Below are positions 12,501 to 24,405 of a stretch of DNA of 64,000 bases, piece after piece; the stretch's first letter is position 1, and every line of letters begins with the position of its first letter. The position numbers were made by a program, and so were the translations under genes. This DNA is from Hesseltinella vesiculosa. Lineage: Eukaryota > Mucoromycota > Mucoromycetes > Mucorales > Cunninghamellaceae. The notes beneath the pieces are model-generated. The model was given only the letters and a program-made list of their open reading frames with translations, did no database searches and was not told the DNA's origin. The DNA is taken from contig MCGT01000033.1 in assembly GCA_002104935.1 (NCBI GenBank), forward strand, positions 186,001-250,000, given 5' to 3'.

Positions 12501-13862
12501 GCAAGGGGCGGTCGAATTTGGCAAAGTCAGAATCGAGGTAAGTGGGTTTGGAGAGTGATTCGCGGAAGGACAAGAAATCGATCTTTTTCGGCATCTTGAC
12601 CTGTTGGAACAATCCGCCAGACACATATGTGCCCAAATCGCTGGTATCACCGATGCTGAACGTGTAAGGGCCTAAAATAAAAGAGCACGACATGGGTCAG
12701 CCCGTTACCCAACCTGGGAAAAATGGCATGAACCTACCCAACACCTTGATCTTGCGAGGAGTGCAACCATTCAACTGCTCCATGCCCTTGACTTCTGTAA
12801 AGGTGACATAGTCACCGTCTTCCAGACCATGGCGTGTTTCATCCAAACATGTCACAACACTTTCAGTGTCCTGCGAAAAAAAATGAAAAGGTAAATAGAG
12901 CGATCGATGAATACAGTCACTTTCTTACATTGGACACAGCAGCGATCATGCCATTCAAAGGTTCCTCACCAGTGGTATCAATAACTTCGAATTGGTTACC
13001 AAAGTCGTTGAACACGCGACTGTGTCACCATACAGAAATCCAGTTAGTACATAAGCTTCCAGTCTCTTCTCTTCTCCTAGCCACCTACCCAAAGAGACCA
13101 CGGACTTCGGTGGAGATAAAGTAGATTTGATTGGCGTGACAGATTTCCGAGATTTCCAGCTGCTTGGACAAGGGCAGCTCGGTGGCCACCACGGCCTTGT
13201 AGTTCTTGAGCACGTCTTGGGTCAGCTCACCTTCCAGCACATGTACAGGCACATATTGGTTCAATTCAGCCAAACGAGGTTGAGTGACTTGGTCACGAGG
13301 CTTGCCAACGTCTTCGTTGCGCAGGTAAAACTACAGAGAAACAAGGATGAGCAATGGCTATTATTCAGCAGGACGCTGCCATTCATTACTTGAGCAGCCA
13401 AATCTTGAATTTGCGTAGGTTGAGGATCATACAATGTGACACTCTTTACACCGGCCAAGACCACGTTTTTGGCTAAATCATGACAAATGAAAAAAAAGCG
13501 GGTGGCGCAAAAGACAATTAGAAAAAAAGGGGGGAAACGTAGGATGCATTTCACTATGCTTACCGATTTCAACGCCAAGGCCCTTTAAACCAATGATAAG
13601 CACATGAGCTACGCTCATTTTCTTCATGGCTTCGTGGCCAAGAACATAGCTATAGGAATAAATTCAAGGGCGTGAGACTCTTGTTCCCCTTCCCGTTCCT
13701 CATTTTTGTTTTTGTTTTTGTTTTGTTTTCTCCTCCTTTCTGTTGCTGTTGATACGAAGCATTGTGATAAGAGCTGTCCGATCCCGGTTAAACTTACAGT
13801 TGACGAGAGTATAAACCTTCATCAATGGTGTTGCTGTCGCTATCAACATTCATACTGGACAT
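9592..13862 (-). CDS. UBA1: Ubiquitin-activating enzyme E1
   Basis: Eighteen exons between 13862 and 9592 join in frame to about 1010 aa (yeast Uba1 is 1024). E1 adenylates ubiquitin and loads it on its catalytic cysteine before transfer to E2s. Visible parts: first adenylation half ([17 protein letters not shown]), second adenylation half with the nucleotide motif ([18 protein letters not shown] and [17 protein letters not shown]), the [20 protein letters not shown] segment, and the catalytic cysteine in [16 protein letters not shown]. The C-terminal ubiquitin-fold domain ends [10 protein letters not shown] in a 33-base terminal exon (9592-9624). Exons, 5' to 3': 13798-13862, 13564-13649, 13390-13472, 13089-13330, 12929-13019, 12738-12870, 12157-12671, 11861-12097, 11684-11786, 11555-11623, 11295-11491, 10956-11213, 10813-10887, 10561-10750, 10231-10490, 9876-10165, 9699-9804, 9592-9624. 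Confidence 0.97.
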
Positions 13863-15213
13863 GATGTAGAAAAAAGTTGTGAAAGAGAAAAAAAATAGCG
13901 TGCGTGGCAAAGCCGGGACGAAGCTTTTTGCTCAACCCATTTCAAATGCCGCTGCAGACATACCACTTTTTTCTAAAATGCGTCTTTTTGCTTTCTTGAT
14001 ACTGTATTACGTCAATGAAAAAAAAAACCCTGGATATTTTTATTGCACGAGCTCGTCAACTTCTTGATTCAGTTCCGCTACCCTTTCGATTACTTTGAGG
14101 AAAGTACAATTGTTGACCATGAAATGATTTTGGAGAAGATTGACCTTCGTACTTTGGAAGGCGGATTACCAAATGCCCTGTGTGCACCGGCTATTTTTTT
14201 TTTTTTCATATTGAAAACAATCATAACGATGCACAGTGCTTTTTGAGTGATTGGATCGATGAGAAATTTTGTCTGTGCGCGCACATTCACAAATGGCGAT
14301 GGTGATCAAAAAATCACGTCGATTGGCGAAGGGCACCCCGCCAACTTTTCATCTACTTGTTTTGACATCTTCGATCCACTATTTGGCAGTGACGTAACTA
14401 TGTAAGAGGTCAAGGCAAAGAGGGAGCGAGGGATATGTTTAAAGGGTAGCGGGGTAGAAGAGACGGGATTCATCACGCAGGAGCTGGATGGATTTGTGGT
14501 GAATAAGGACATTGGGAGCGGAGAAGGGGACGTTGCACGCAGCTGGCAATCATCCATCGTTAACCTTGATGTTAAAAGTAATCCCAAAGCCCAACACCGG
14601 TAATCTCTTCTTTCGATGTCCTGCCTTTCAATATCACTCTCCTGACCTTGGCTTGACAAAATGCAGCTGATAAATGTCGGTCATTTGGATGACACTACAT
14701 TTATTTTTCCCTCCTGTTCACTTGCTGGACTTTCACGCTGAAGAAAAGGATTCGCCTGCATTAGATTTTACTTTCACGAGCACTAGAAATTAATTCGGTG
14801 GTTGGTCCGATTGCTTTGCTAAAAAAAAATAATTCACAGTTCAAAAAAGATACAACTTGATTCCTGCTGAAAATCCTGCCCTCCTTGTTGCGCAGTCTTG
14901 CTGGTCTCATTTTTTCCCCAGCCTCTTTCACCTCTCACCTCTTGTAATCCATAGCCTCCTTTGACAGCCACCACTTGACATGTGGTAGGGAGGGTCTGTG
15001 TTATCATTCAATATCGGTGCAGTCGCTGCATTGTAAGAAAATGAGCTGGGGATTTGATGGCGCCATTTTTTTAAGAAGCTTTTAGAGGACGAAATTGGGC
15101 CAATCAGCTGCAAAGGCAAATCTGTTGAAAAAGGCAGATTTCTTTTCTACTGCTTTTTTCCTCTTTGTTATTTTTTCTCACCCCCCTATTTTTTTTTATT
15201 TTGAAACGAATTC
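13863..15213. other. Intergenic between divergent UBA1 and DOT1
   Basis: About 1.35 kb. A possible small minus-strand gene at 14040-14355 can be assembled only by assuming two weak introns (it would end VIERVAELNQEVDELVQ). I do not call it. The rest is T-rich promoter-like DNA. Confidence 0.4.
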
Positions 15214-16988
15214 ATGAGCATTCGCAACAAGCTATATCTCCATTCAGAAACGCAAAAGAAATGCAATATACAAACAACGTTTTTGAACAGTCTATCGACA
15301 GTGGATGACGCCCAACCAAGCAAAAGCCATGCCAAGGAAAACAATAATAACGATCGGCATGTTCCTTTGAAAAAACGACCAGCTTCCCCTCCCTTGAATC
15401 CTCTTGCAACTGCCTCCTCATCGCCCAATGCTAGCCCTGCACCTATGCCTAGCCAATCCAAAAAACAGAAAGCTGTAAAGTGCATGATTGATTCAGAACG
15501 TATGGTCCGTGCATGCAAGTCCAAGTATCGTCCCTGTAAGTTGTCTCATTAACATCATGAGACACACATAAAAATGAACATGGGTTGACCCCTGACATTT
15601 TTATCTATTCATGCTTATCTCTTTCATTGTACGAATCTAGTTTTTGTGCCCTCGCAGGCCGTCAAGGACGAATCACCAAGATCTACCCCCCTCAAAGACG
15701 ATCATGTCTTGACATTAGAGTTTCCCAGCAACAATGAAAGCGAAAGGTATAAGAGATGATTAGAAAATTTAAGCGAGCTGAAAAAAAAAATAACGATTGC
15801 CTCCTCTCTTGGTAATAGATTTTTGCCTTGGAAACCTGTCAAAATGAACGCACGTCAAGACGCTCTTGAAGATGACGATGACGAATACCACCCAGTCAAT
15901 GACCTATATCAAACAGCCTTTTGCATTTACGAATGTTACTTAACACCAGAACAACAACAGCGACTTGGCGACTCATCCCATGGTGTGATGCGCAACCTGA
16001 CCAAGCACCGTAATCGGCGAAACGGTCCAGGGTTTGCCAAGGCTGTCGACGATTTCAACGCAGTTGTCCTGGATTTGAAAGCCAAAGGCGAGCTGATCAA
16101 ACTTCGTCACCCCTCGTATGATCTGACTTGTCACATCTTGTACCAAGTCTACTCTCGCACAGTGGCCCATCAAGCAGATGCCCTCAACAACTACCAAGGT
16201 AATATTAGAGAACGGCGGGCAAGAGTCATGTGAGGTCATGCCACATGCAGCTGCTAATGCACGGGACTTCATTTTTTTTTCTAGCATTTTCCAATTATGT
16301 GTATGGTGAAATCAATGCCATCCTTGTCAGGGAATTTATCGAACAAACCAACATCACAAGTAAGAGCGTATTTATGGATCTTGGCTGTGGTATCGGCAAT
16401 GTCGTACTGCAAGTGGCGGCGCAAACGGGCTGTGAATCGTATGGCATTGAAATCATGGAAACTCCCTGCAAACTGGCCAAGCGGCAGCTCAAAGAATATG
16501 CCACTCGGATGAAGTAAGGAACCCACTTTGAAATGGGACCACAGGATTTGGACTCAACTGATCCCCCCCCCCTTATTTTTTACTCTTCTTGTAGGGCTTG
16601 GTGTTTACCTACAGGCAAGGTACATTTCCGACACGGGGACTTTTTAGATACGTCGGCCAACGACATGTACAGCACGATGACTCGGGCGGATGTGTTACTT
16701 GTGAACAATTATGCATTCGACGCCAAGACCAACCACGCCCTCGCACAGATGTTCCTTGATCTCAAGGAAGGCACCAAGATCATCTCGTTAAAGTCTTTTG
16801 TGCCAAAGCACCACAAAATCAACCAACGCACCGTCACTATGCCTGAATCCATCCTGCAAGTCAAAGAGTACGAATACTTCTCTGAGGCGGTCAGCTGGAC
16901 CAATAACTCCGGCGTCTATTACATCTCCACCATCAACCGACAACGCCTCAAACCATTCTACGATGCCATGTGTGCTAATGTATCATAA
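15214..16988 (+). CDS. DOT1: Histone H3-lysine-79 methyltransferase Dot1
   Basis: Five exons: 15214-15535, 15641-15746, 15819-16198, 16285-16513, 16595-16988, about 476 aa. Dot1 methylates H3K79 on nucleosomes and acts in silencing and DNA-damage signalling. The catalytic fold is clear: NDLYQTAFCIYECYLTP, the AdoMet-binding loop FMDLGCGIGNVVLQVA (motif I), YGIEIME, FRHGDFL and the active-site segment LLVNNYAFDAKTN. The N-terminal ~100 residues are basic and Ser/Pro-rich, as in the nucleosome-binding tails of fungal Dot1. All introns are GT-AG. Confidence 0.95.
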
Positions 16989-17435
16989 TGTTTATTCCTT
17001 TTTTTTTTATTTTTTATTTGCCCACTTGCCTCTCACTTCTGCCTCTGCTTTTTCATTGACATCATCACTTCCACTTTCATGTAGCTTTCCCCTAGACAAT
17101 CATCACTTGTAATTATACATATCAACCAGCAGTAAATACCGAGAGATTGGGTGGTAAAGGACATCTGTCTTTCAATGGACGCCCTGCACGACAGTGGCCC
17201 TGAGAGGCTCGCTAGTAATAAGAAACCAGTGAATTCAACTAGCCACTTTGTTTCGCCCCCTTTTGCCATAATAACTCTTCTAATTCTATTAGGCATCCTG
17301 CCTATAAGCTTCTCGGCTTAGTCGCACCATTTCGATCGTTTGGGGCGTAGCAACAGCAAGGAAGGTCCGCCGTCTGAATTAGCATGTCTCCTTTTTGCTT
17401 TTGCTTTTCTCCTCTACTTTGTAATCAATCAAAAA
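16989..17435. other. Intergenic after DOT1
   Basis: 3' flank of DOT1 (T-run at 17000-17010) leading into the short ORF at 17436. No conserved coding signal. Confidence 0.4.
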
Positions 17436-17669
17436 ATGTCTCTCGGCTTTTTCCCATATAGACTGGTGACAACACCTTCATCCACTCCGTCATCGGCCTA
17501 CATTGGCGACATCTTGATCCAGTTCTCCAAGCAAGTCCTTCGGCCTCGAGTGATGTTGCCGATGCTTTTCTTGATCGTGCTGCTTTTCGATCTTGACGAC
17601 ACTTTGGATCTCGACGACTTTGAATTTGATGACAGTGATAACGGCAGTGACAATGACGACCAGCTGTAG
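17436..17669 (+). CDS. Small hypothetical protein with one membrane segment and an acidic tail
   Basis: Single-exon ORF of 77 aa starting MSLGFFPYR with A-rich sequence just before the ATG. It has a hydrophobic run (VMLPMLFLIVLLF, residues ~46-58) and then a very acidic end (DDTLDLDDFEFDDSDNG). I recognise no family. It could be a real tail-anchored microprotein or a chance ORF; codon use in the second half looks coding. Confidence 0.35.
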   Translation: MSLGFFPYRLVTTPSSTPSSAYIGDILIQFSKQVLRPRVMLPMLFLIVLLFDLDDTLDLDDFEFDDSDNGSDNDDQL

Positions 17670-18153
17670 CACCATCCATAGTCAGTACATCTCTCACATC
17701 TGCCATGAAAAAAAGGAACCATGAGGCGTTGATCCTGGTTTCTCTGTTTTGTGGATGGATGCCAAGTTCTTTTTTTTTTTTTCTGTGGATGGATCATGTC
17801 TGCTATTGGGCCCAACTGGCGTTGTATCCTCGGCCCTTGCCAATAGCAAATCATCATTGATCTCACCATGCCAGTGGTTTTGCCGCTCACAAGATTCTCA
17901 CACCCATTCCTCAAGAATTACCCTTCGGGGTTTGTCATCTTCAGATTCCTTTTTGCCTGTGAATTTTTTTTTCTGCTCTCTTCTCCTTTTCATTTCACTT
18001 GCCCACATCACAATATACCTTTTCCTCTATTTTTTTGTGCTAGTACACGTAAGTATCTGTTTGAAATAAACCCTTTGATGCGGTCTTAACCTTACGATTT
18101 TCTCCATTTACGCCCGTTTGCATTTCCTCCATTACTCCTCTTCACACATAAGC
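17670..18153. other. Intergenic between two small ORFs
   Basis: T-rich. A possible donor (CACGTAAGTATC near 18049) followed by an acceptor-like site just before 18154 may mark a 5'-UTR intron of the next ORF. Nothing else seen. Confidence 0.3.
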
Positions 18154-18438
18154 ATGTACCCCCACCTGACGAGACAAAATCCAACGTTGACACATCAGCC
18201 TCGCAAACCATTAATACCACCAGCGCCACAAACATCCCATCGGCACAATGCCTCTGCTTGCCATCCCGCATTTAACACGAATCAACCCTTGATACCTTGG
18301 CACCCTCCTACCAAAAGCGGCCCTGCCCCACATCCTGCTGACCGTCATCCACCAGCGTTTGATCCGTCCACGCAAAGCCCTGTTTTTTACGGTTACGTTT
18401 CTGCGCAGACTCTGCCTCCGATGTTTCCTAAATTATGA
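18154..18438 (+). CDS. Small proline/histidine-rich hypothetical protein
   Basis: ORF of 94 aa from ATG at 18154 (MYPHLTRQNPTLTHQPRKP) to TGA at 18436-18438, followed by AATAAA-like sequence at 18453-18458. It is rich in Pro, His and Thr and has no recognisable domain. Weak support. Confidence 0.3.
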   Translation: MYPHLTRQNPTLTHQPRKPLIPPAPQTSHRHNASACHPAFNTNQPLIPWHPPTKSGPAPHPADRHPPAFDPSTQSPVFYGYVSAQTLPPMFPKL

Positions 18439-18692
18439 TGCCCCTCCTCCCTAAAATAAACAAATTCGTCGCGTATACAACCACAACATGAATTTCCGGC
18501 GAAGACTCCTTCATAGACAGCATGCACTGGTGCATGCCCTTTTTTTTTTTTTTAGCAAAGAAGAGGTAACTGGGTTTTTATTATCATTATCATTATCATT
18601 ATTTTTTTTTGAATTCCCTGAAGTAGCAACAATGTTCAAAGCAAAGACAGGCGATAGAAAAGGAGAGAGGAGCTACAGAGTCAAAGGGTAAA

Positions 18693-20740
18693 TCATAGGC
18701 GACGAGGGTGTTTACCATGGTTGGGTGCTTGGTCGGTAAAAGACGGCGGGAGGACAAGGCATGAGGTCGAGGATGACTTGAATGGAAAAGGGCCAGTGTA
18801 GGCTGCGCACTGGTCGATCCAATCATTGCCAAAACTAGGAGCCAAGTACTGTGACAACGTTTGACAAGACTTCATCACCACGGCTTTTGCCAGCCAAATC
18901 AAGATCAGGCACTTGATAATCGACTTGATAAAGGGACGGAAGGATTGGGAGATGTCCACATGGTTTGATAAAGTAGCAACACGACATACGTAGCCGGCTG
19001 GACAATCCAGTCGCACAACATCCAAAGAAAAACCTGCACAACGTCGTTAAAAAAAAACAGGTGAGATGCAGAAGAGAAGGAAGACTGGGGAGTCTTTACC
19101 CGAAGTAAAAATGCCTACAGTTTCGAGACGATGCAGAGCGTGGATGTCATGGCGTAGAAGCGCATTCATTCGGCTAAACATGTCCTTCATCGATTTCAAG
19201 TTGCGACTAAGCATGGTCGGATCTTGGTAGGCAGCTTCGTCGGAGTAGCGATAAATCATTCGTGAGTCAAGCCAGTGATGTTCACTGGAAGAGGCCAGAT
19301 CCTGTTCATCATGCGGTTTTCTAATAAAATAAGGGTAAACATGGAAATGAAGCAAAGAGGCCATTAGCCTTTACATAATGAAGCCAGCAAAAGGTAGGTT
19401 GTCAAAGATATCCCGGATGAATTTCCAATCTCGATTGCTGTCCCATGAGTTTCTGTACTCTCGCTTGGGGCCGGTGTTTTCCCATAAGCGCGCACTATGA
19501 GAATGGAAGTAAGGAGCGATTAGATGCGTCCGGATGAGAGTGGCGTAGAATAACGTACAAATGAAGAAACGTCTGGTGAATCCAATCAAATTCAAAAGAC
19601 GTGGCTGGGTTAAAGTCATTCTGCCAAGGTTGAGGAGCATAGAGCACAGCCCGAAACTTTTGAACCGTATCCTGAATGAGACACAAAAAAGAATGAGCCC
19701 ACCTATGACTTATTTCCACAGCCGTAGCTTACCACGTCAAACTTCTTGAGATAGTTTTTCAATCGGATTGGGAGGCTACCGGTGTCACTCAGATGGAAGG
19801 TTGCCATTTCCTGAAGCTCCTCCTCGGTGAAAACGCCATCTTGCACATAGGATTGGTCACGGGGGTCCATAATAAATGAATGACATAAGCTATGCAAAAT
19901 AAGAAAAGGTGAATGCCATCGACACACTTGCTTGCTCAGCTTACTGTTCATCGCCTTGGGTCAAGCCATATTCAAAAAGCTGCTTCTCAACTACTTTGCC
20001 AGTGGACAATGTCCACATTTGGTTTGGTTGCATGCTGGCATACGTGTCTTCAAAGCGTTGCTACAAGAGGAGAGAGAAAAGAAGAGTCAAGGAGGGCTGG
20101 GAGCAAGGGACGACTTACAAACTTGCTGTACTGGCGTTTTTTGGCTCCATTGTTGCCAAACTGTCTGCCAGTAGAGGGTGACATCTTGTTCCGTCTAGAG
20201 AAAAATTAGAAAATGGACGATGAGCGTTGCTGGAAGCATAGCTAGACAAGATTACGGCGATAATTGTTCAGGATCGGTAACTAAATCGTCCTGCATGCCA
20301 ATGCCAGGTGGAGGCGTTGGGGTGGGATTCGTTGACGTCTGTTGTTCTTGTGAGCTGTTGAGGATGGGAGAGTGAGCTGCCGGCGCTTCAGAAAGAGCGC
20401 GTTTGGGTGAGCGAGGCTTGTCAAAGGCTTTTTTGATTTTTGTTTTGAAGTTCTACAGAAAGTCGATAGCATGATAAAGAACGATGAGCATGTTTTTTAC
20501 GAGGTTGCTTATTTTTATGTTGCTACTGACGTCCCAATCGTCCAAGAGCAATACAGCCTTTCGGCTGTATCTTGTGGGACGGCCTTCGGGTACGAGAGTG
20601 TTTGTCAGGGCGGAATACGTCATGGTATGAAGCTCTGTAAAATTAATGTCGGGCATGCAGCTTCGGCCAACATTGACCATATACTCAGGGGTCCAATCGT
20701 TGGGATTACTGCGAAGCAAGATGGACTCAATGTGTTCCAT
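18693..20740 (-). CDS. Uncharacterised nine-exon protein
   Basis: Nine exons (20501-20740, 20256-20452, 20119-20194, 19945-20060, 19733-19889, 19559-19671, 19375-19494, 19100-19320, 18693-19033) join in frame to about 526 aa through GT-AG introns. The consistent splicing argues that the gene is real. Segments: MEHIESILLRSNPNDW at the start; a basic, Pro/Thr-rich linker around residues 80-150; a central block with MWTLSTGKVVEKQLFEYG, HSFIMDPRDQSYV and DGVFTEEELQEMA; and a hydrophobic C-terminal stretch (FIKSIIKCLILIWLAK). I do not recognise a family. From memory the WTLSTGK...HSFI pattern resembles uncharacterised proteins of Mucoromycota, but I cannot verify that. Confidence 0.65.
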
Positions 20741-20962
20741 GGTTCAGGTCGGCAGAAAAAGAAAAAAAAAAGACACGAAGAAACCCCAATTCCAGCCCCG
20801 CTCTTTTTATACTTTTTTGACCCAGGTGGACAGTGTTGAACGTTTTGAAATTCATTGTCTTTTTCGAATGGGACTAGGATAATAATAAAAAAGGAGTGTG
20901 CAGGGGGTACCGATGATATAGAGTGTAACAAGGAGAGAAGGAGGAGAGTGAATGTACATGAC

Positions 20963-22533
20963 CTAATGCTGTTTCATTGTGTGGGCTTGATTCCAAGTGA
21001 GCTTGTCATGATCACCCAGTTTTCTACAAGCATAAAAAATCAGACCCCGCTCTTCCGGAAAATGATTGTTTCGCTGGCTTTACCTTGGTCTGAAGAAGTG
21101 CCAGCCCAAAAAGACGACACCCAGAAAGGCGCAGACACATCCCATGATGATGTAGGCCAGACCCATAAAAGCATTTCGATCACCCAAGAAGGAGGTGCCA
21201 GTGATCACCAGCGATTTCGTACCACCATAGGCCGCAATGTTATAATCTATCAAAATAAATGGACGAACAACAGTTAAACAAAGAGAGAACCCAGAGGGAA
21301 GGCATTACTCAGATCAACTTGAATGTTGTAAATGCCGGCAGACAAGGGAGCAGGGCCATCATAACGCGAATACAATTTCCTAAAAGTTGGGTACCAGCTC
21401 GTGCGCATCCAGACTAAGAAGTGTTCGTTGGATGGATCAAACAAGTTGGCTTCGGTGTAATTTGGGTATCGCTTGATCCAGTTGGGAGGAGGTGTCAATG
21501 ACGAAGGTGGCATCGACGTTTTCTTGTACCGTGTTACATCAGAACCCCATGCAATCCCTTTTTCATTTAGGAAATAGACTTGATTATCAACATTCACGCC
21601 GCCAGGGTTCAATATCGTCAAGTTGGAGAAAGAATCTTCAAAAAAAAAATCAGTGTCTTGGCTCGTTTCTCACTCACACACTCTCTCTCTCTCTCTCTCT
21701 CACACACACTCTCTCTCTCTTTACCATTGAACATGGAGTTGGCAATCAGACCACAAGGGTAGATGACATTGTTGTTGGCGTCCACGCCCACAGGGTTGCA
21801 GGAAGCTTGAGCTTGGCTGGGGGTGACATTATCACCAGCAAGTTGGCTTTGATCCAGGCTCTTGACGTATTTGCGGTGATTCTGATAAAAGTTGGTCAGC
21901 TTGTAATAGACAAAAATGGGCGGTTTAAGCTCGATAGGAATGGAAAATTGAATGGTGCATCGGTTGATGGGGCCGCCATAGATGGTGGAGTTATCCATAA
22001 ACGTCTGTGTCGAGTTGGCTACATACTGAGGTGCATAGATGGCTGGCAAGGAGAATGAGAGAAGAGAAAATACAGTCAGGCACAATTCATGATCGATGCT
22101 GAGCATCCAAGAACATTGAAGCAACAAAACTTACTTGTCGTATTGTCAGAGGTGAACTTGTAGCTGTAAAGATTGTCGCCAAGGGTGGTCAAGGAGGTTG
22201 CGCTGTCACAGTGAGTATAGTCGATGACGATTTCATTCACCTGCACGGAAAACAGAAAGGATCAGTATGACAGACATTCAAGGGTTGAAAAGGGTGATAC
22301 ATACAGTTTCGCTTTCATATAAAAAGAGACCACCCAAAGGAGCAAGGATGATACCAGCAGCAAAGAGGGTTGGCAAGACGGTCTTTGGGGTGAGCAATGG
22401 CTGCCAAGCTTTGAGCCGCTGCTGTTTGAAAGCCGTATCTATCACCCATGAATATGTAAGATGCTATTCTCTACATGATTTCTAGTTTTCCAATGGACTT
22501 ACTTGCTGGCTTTCTCGACTTTAATTCACTCAT
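20963..22533 (-). CDS. CDC50: CDC50/LEM3 family subunit of P4-ATPase lipid flippases
   Basis: Seven exons: 22503-22533, 22305-22438, 22135-22240, 21725-22042, 21309-21635, 21084-21246, 20963-21023, about 379 aa. CDC50 proteins partner P4-ATPases that move phosphatidylserine/ethanolamine to the cytosolic leaflet and help them leave the ER. Evidence: the family N-terminus [19 protein letters not shown], a first membrane segment ([20 protein letters not shown]), an ectodomain with several N-X-S/T sites, a second membrane segment ([19 protein letters not shown]), and the conserved [14 protein letters not shown] tail restored by the last splice. The intron between exons 4 and 5 carries a CT/CA microsatellite. 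Confidence 0.95.
21679..21720. repeat. CT/CA dinucleotide microsatellite inside a CDC50 intron
   Basis: About 42 bases of CT repeats interrupted by CACACACA, directly next to the splice donor of CDC50 exon 4. On the transcribed strand it is GA/GT-rich. Confidence 0.9.
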
Positions 22534-22682
22534 GCCAAAGGATGATGGGATAGAAAAGGAGTGAAAAAAAAGTGAGAGCCCAATTTTTTTTTTCAAGCTA
22601 CGGTGGAGTTTAAAAAGCCAAGCTGGCTGCTCGCTTTGTCCTCTTTTTTTCTCTCCCCCTTTTTTTTCCATATCATCTTTAC

Positions 22683-24157
22683 ATGGATGCGATTCCGGGA
22701 AAAGTCTTCGTTGTTGGGGTGACTCTACTGATTACAGTCATTGCCTATTCCTCCCAATATTTTATATTTATACCTGCTTTGAAAGAAGCCGAGTTCGATA
22801 CGTGGAAGATCCTTATCCCTCTGAACGTCGTTGTCCTATTGATTTACTGGAATTATTATCTTGCTGTAACAACTGATCCTGGCAAGGTTCCTTCTCAATG
22901 GGTACATGGGTCCATGGACAACGATTTGGCGAATCTCACATGCCATTGTTTTACTTTTTTGATAGGCCCCACCAGCGTCGATCTTGAGCATTGGCGAGAA
23001 GCACATTCCTGAACTGCCCGGGCCACGATTTTGTAAAACTTGCCAAGTGTACAAACCACCTCGTGCTCATCACTGCAGCTATTGTCGACGCTGTGTTTTG
23101 AAAATGGACCATCACTGCCCTTGGATCAACAACTGCGTGGGTGCTCATAACTACGCCCACTTTCTCCGATTTGTCATCAACGTCAACATCGCCTGCTTCT
23201 ACGTCCTTGGACTACTGATATGGCGAGTGCGCTATATCCTCGACGAAATACGACACTTTAGGGCAAGTCAAGACTTTTTTTCACGGAAACCCCATGGCTC
23301 ACTTTTCTTGACAATAGTTCAATGCTGAGCCAACAAAAACCGAGGTGATCTTTTTGACCCTGAACTTTGTGCTGGATATGATTGTGCTGTTTTGCGTGGG
23401 GATCCTCTCTGGCTATCATCTCTATTGCTTGGCCCGAAATCAATCCACCATTGAAAGCTGGGAACGAGGCAAGGTGGAGACAATGATCCGGCGAGGCAAG
23501 ATCCTCCCAGTAAGTTGGCGCATGAAAAAAAAAAAAAAAACTTGGCTCATCCTGTGGAAGTTCGATTACCCTTTTAGTCTTGGTGTTTACAAAAACATTT
23601 GCTCCGTCTTGGGCAACAATCCCTTGCTTTGGTTTGTGCCAACGCGACGCTTGACCTCCGACGGCCTGACCTTTGAAGTGGCAGCTGGGATCGACGAGTC
23701 TGCTCAATACCTCTGGCCACCTCGGGACCCAGACGATTTGCGACCATCGATCTTCTCGGCAAAGTATAGGCGGCAACAGGAACGACGCCAATTGAATATG
23801 GCCGAAGAAGACTCGGAGGACTACTACGACTCGGGCAGCATGTCTGACAACGACAGCTTTGGCGGACGCGACGGCTACTCCTTGACAGACGAAGAAGAAA
23901 ACATGCAGCAAATTGTAACAGACTCTGTTTCTCAGCTGACAGGAGGCTTTACTTCAAATCAGGCTGACCAGCCTTATTATCCATCCCAACCATATCACCA
24001 CGGACCCACACTATTACAAGGCCAGCGACGACGATTCGATCCCTATCATGCGTATACTCCGGATGACCATGTCGATGATGACGATGAGGATGACACAACC
24101 CCACTCGTGTCCTTGATACCACGTGCCTCACCTGCCAAAGAAAACAAAGCAGACTGA
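22683..24157 (+). CDS. PFA4: DHHC protein S-palmitoyltransferase, PFA4-like
   Basis: Four exons: 22683-22901, 22966-23262, 23318-23509, 23561-24157, about 434 aa. The enzyme palmitoylates cysteines; yeast Pfa4 acts in the ER on chitin synthase Chs3. Two N-terminal membrane segments are followed by the cysteine-rich domain (CKTCQVYKPPRAHHCSYC) and the catalytic DHHCPWINNCVG, then two more membrane segments and the TTxE-like TKTEV. The C-terminal ~150 residues are acidic and Ser/Tyr-rich. Intron 2 starts with GC (AG|GCAAGT at 23263), the only choice that keeps frame. It is divergent from CDC50 with a 149-base shared promoter. Confidence 0.92.
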
Positions 24158-24405
24158 TTACCCCTTGTTTTTACTGCTACAATTGCATACCTTTCTCCAT
24201 TAGATATTAAATTAAAAAAAACCAATAGCAATCGATCCAGCCATTTCTCTTTTTTTTTTTTCTCTATTCGTTTTAATTGAAAAGAAAAAATTGATATCCG
24301 AGAGAGTGAGAGAAGGGTGGGGTGGGGTGTTCTACAAATAAATATAATAAAAAAAAACTATGCACAAAAAAGAAAGCGATGACATGAAATAAAAAGCCGA
24401 GACAT

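Noticed and set aside
14040..14355. Possible small spliced minus-strand gene ending VIERVAELNQEVDELVQ
   Set aside because: It needs weak donors and a purine-rich acceptor, its start is uncertain, and no family matched.
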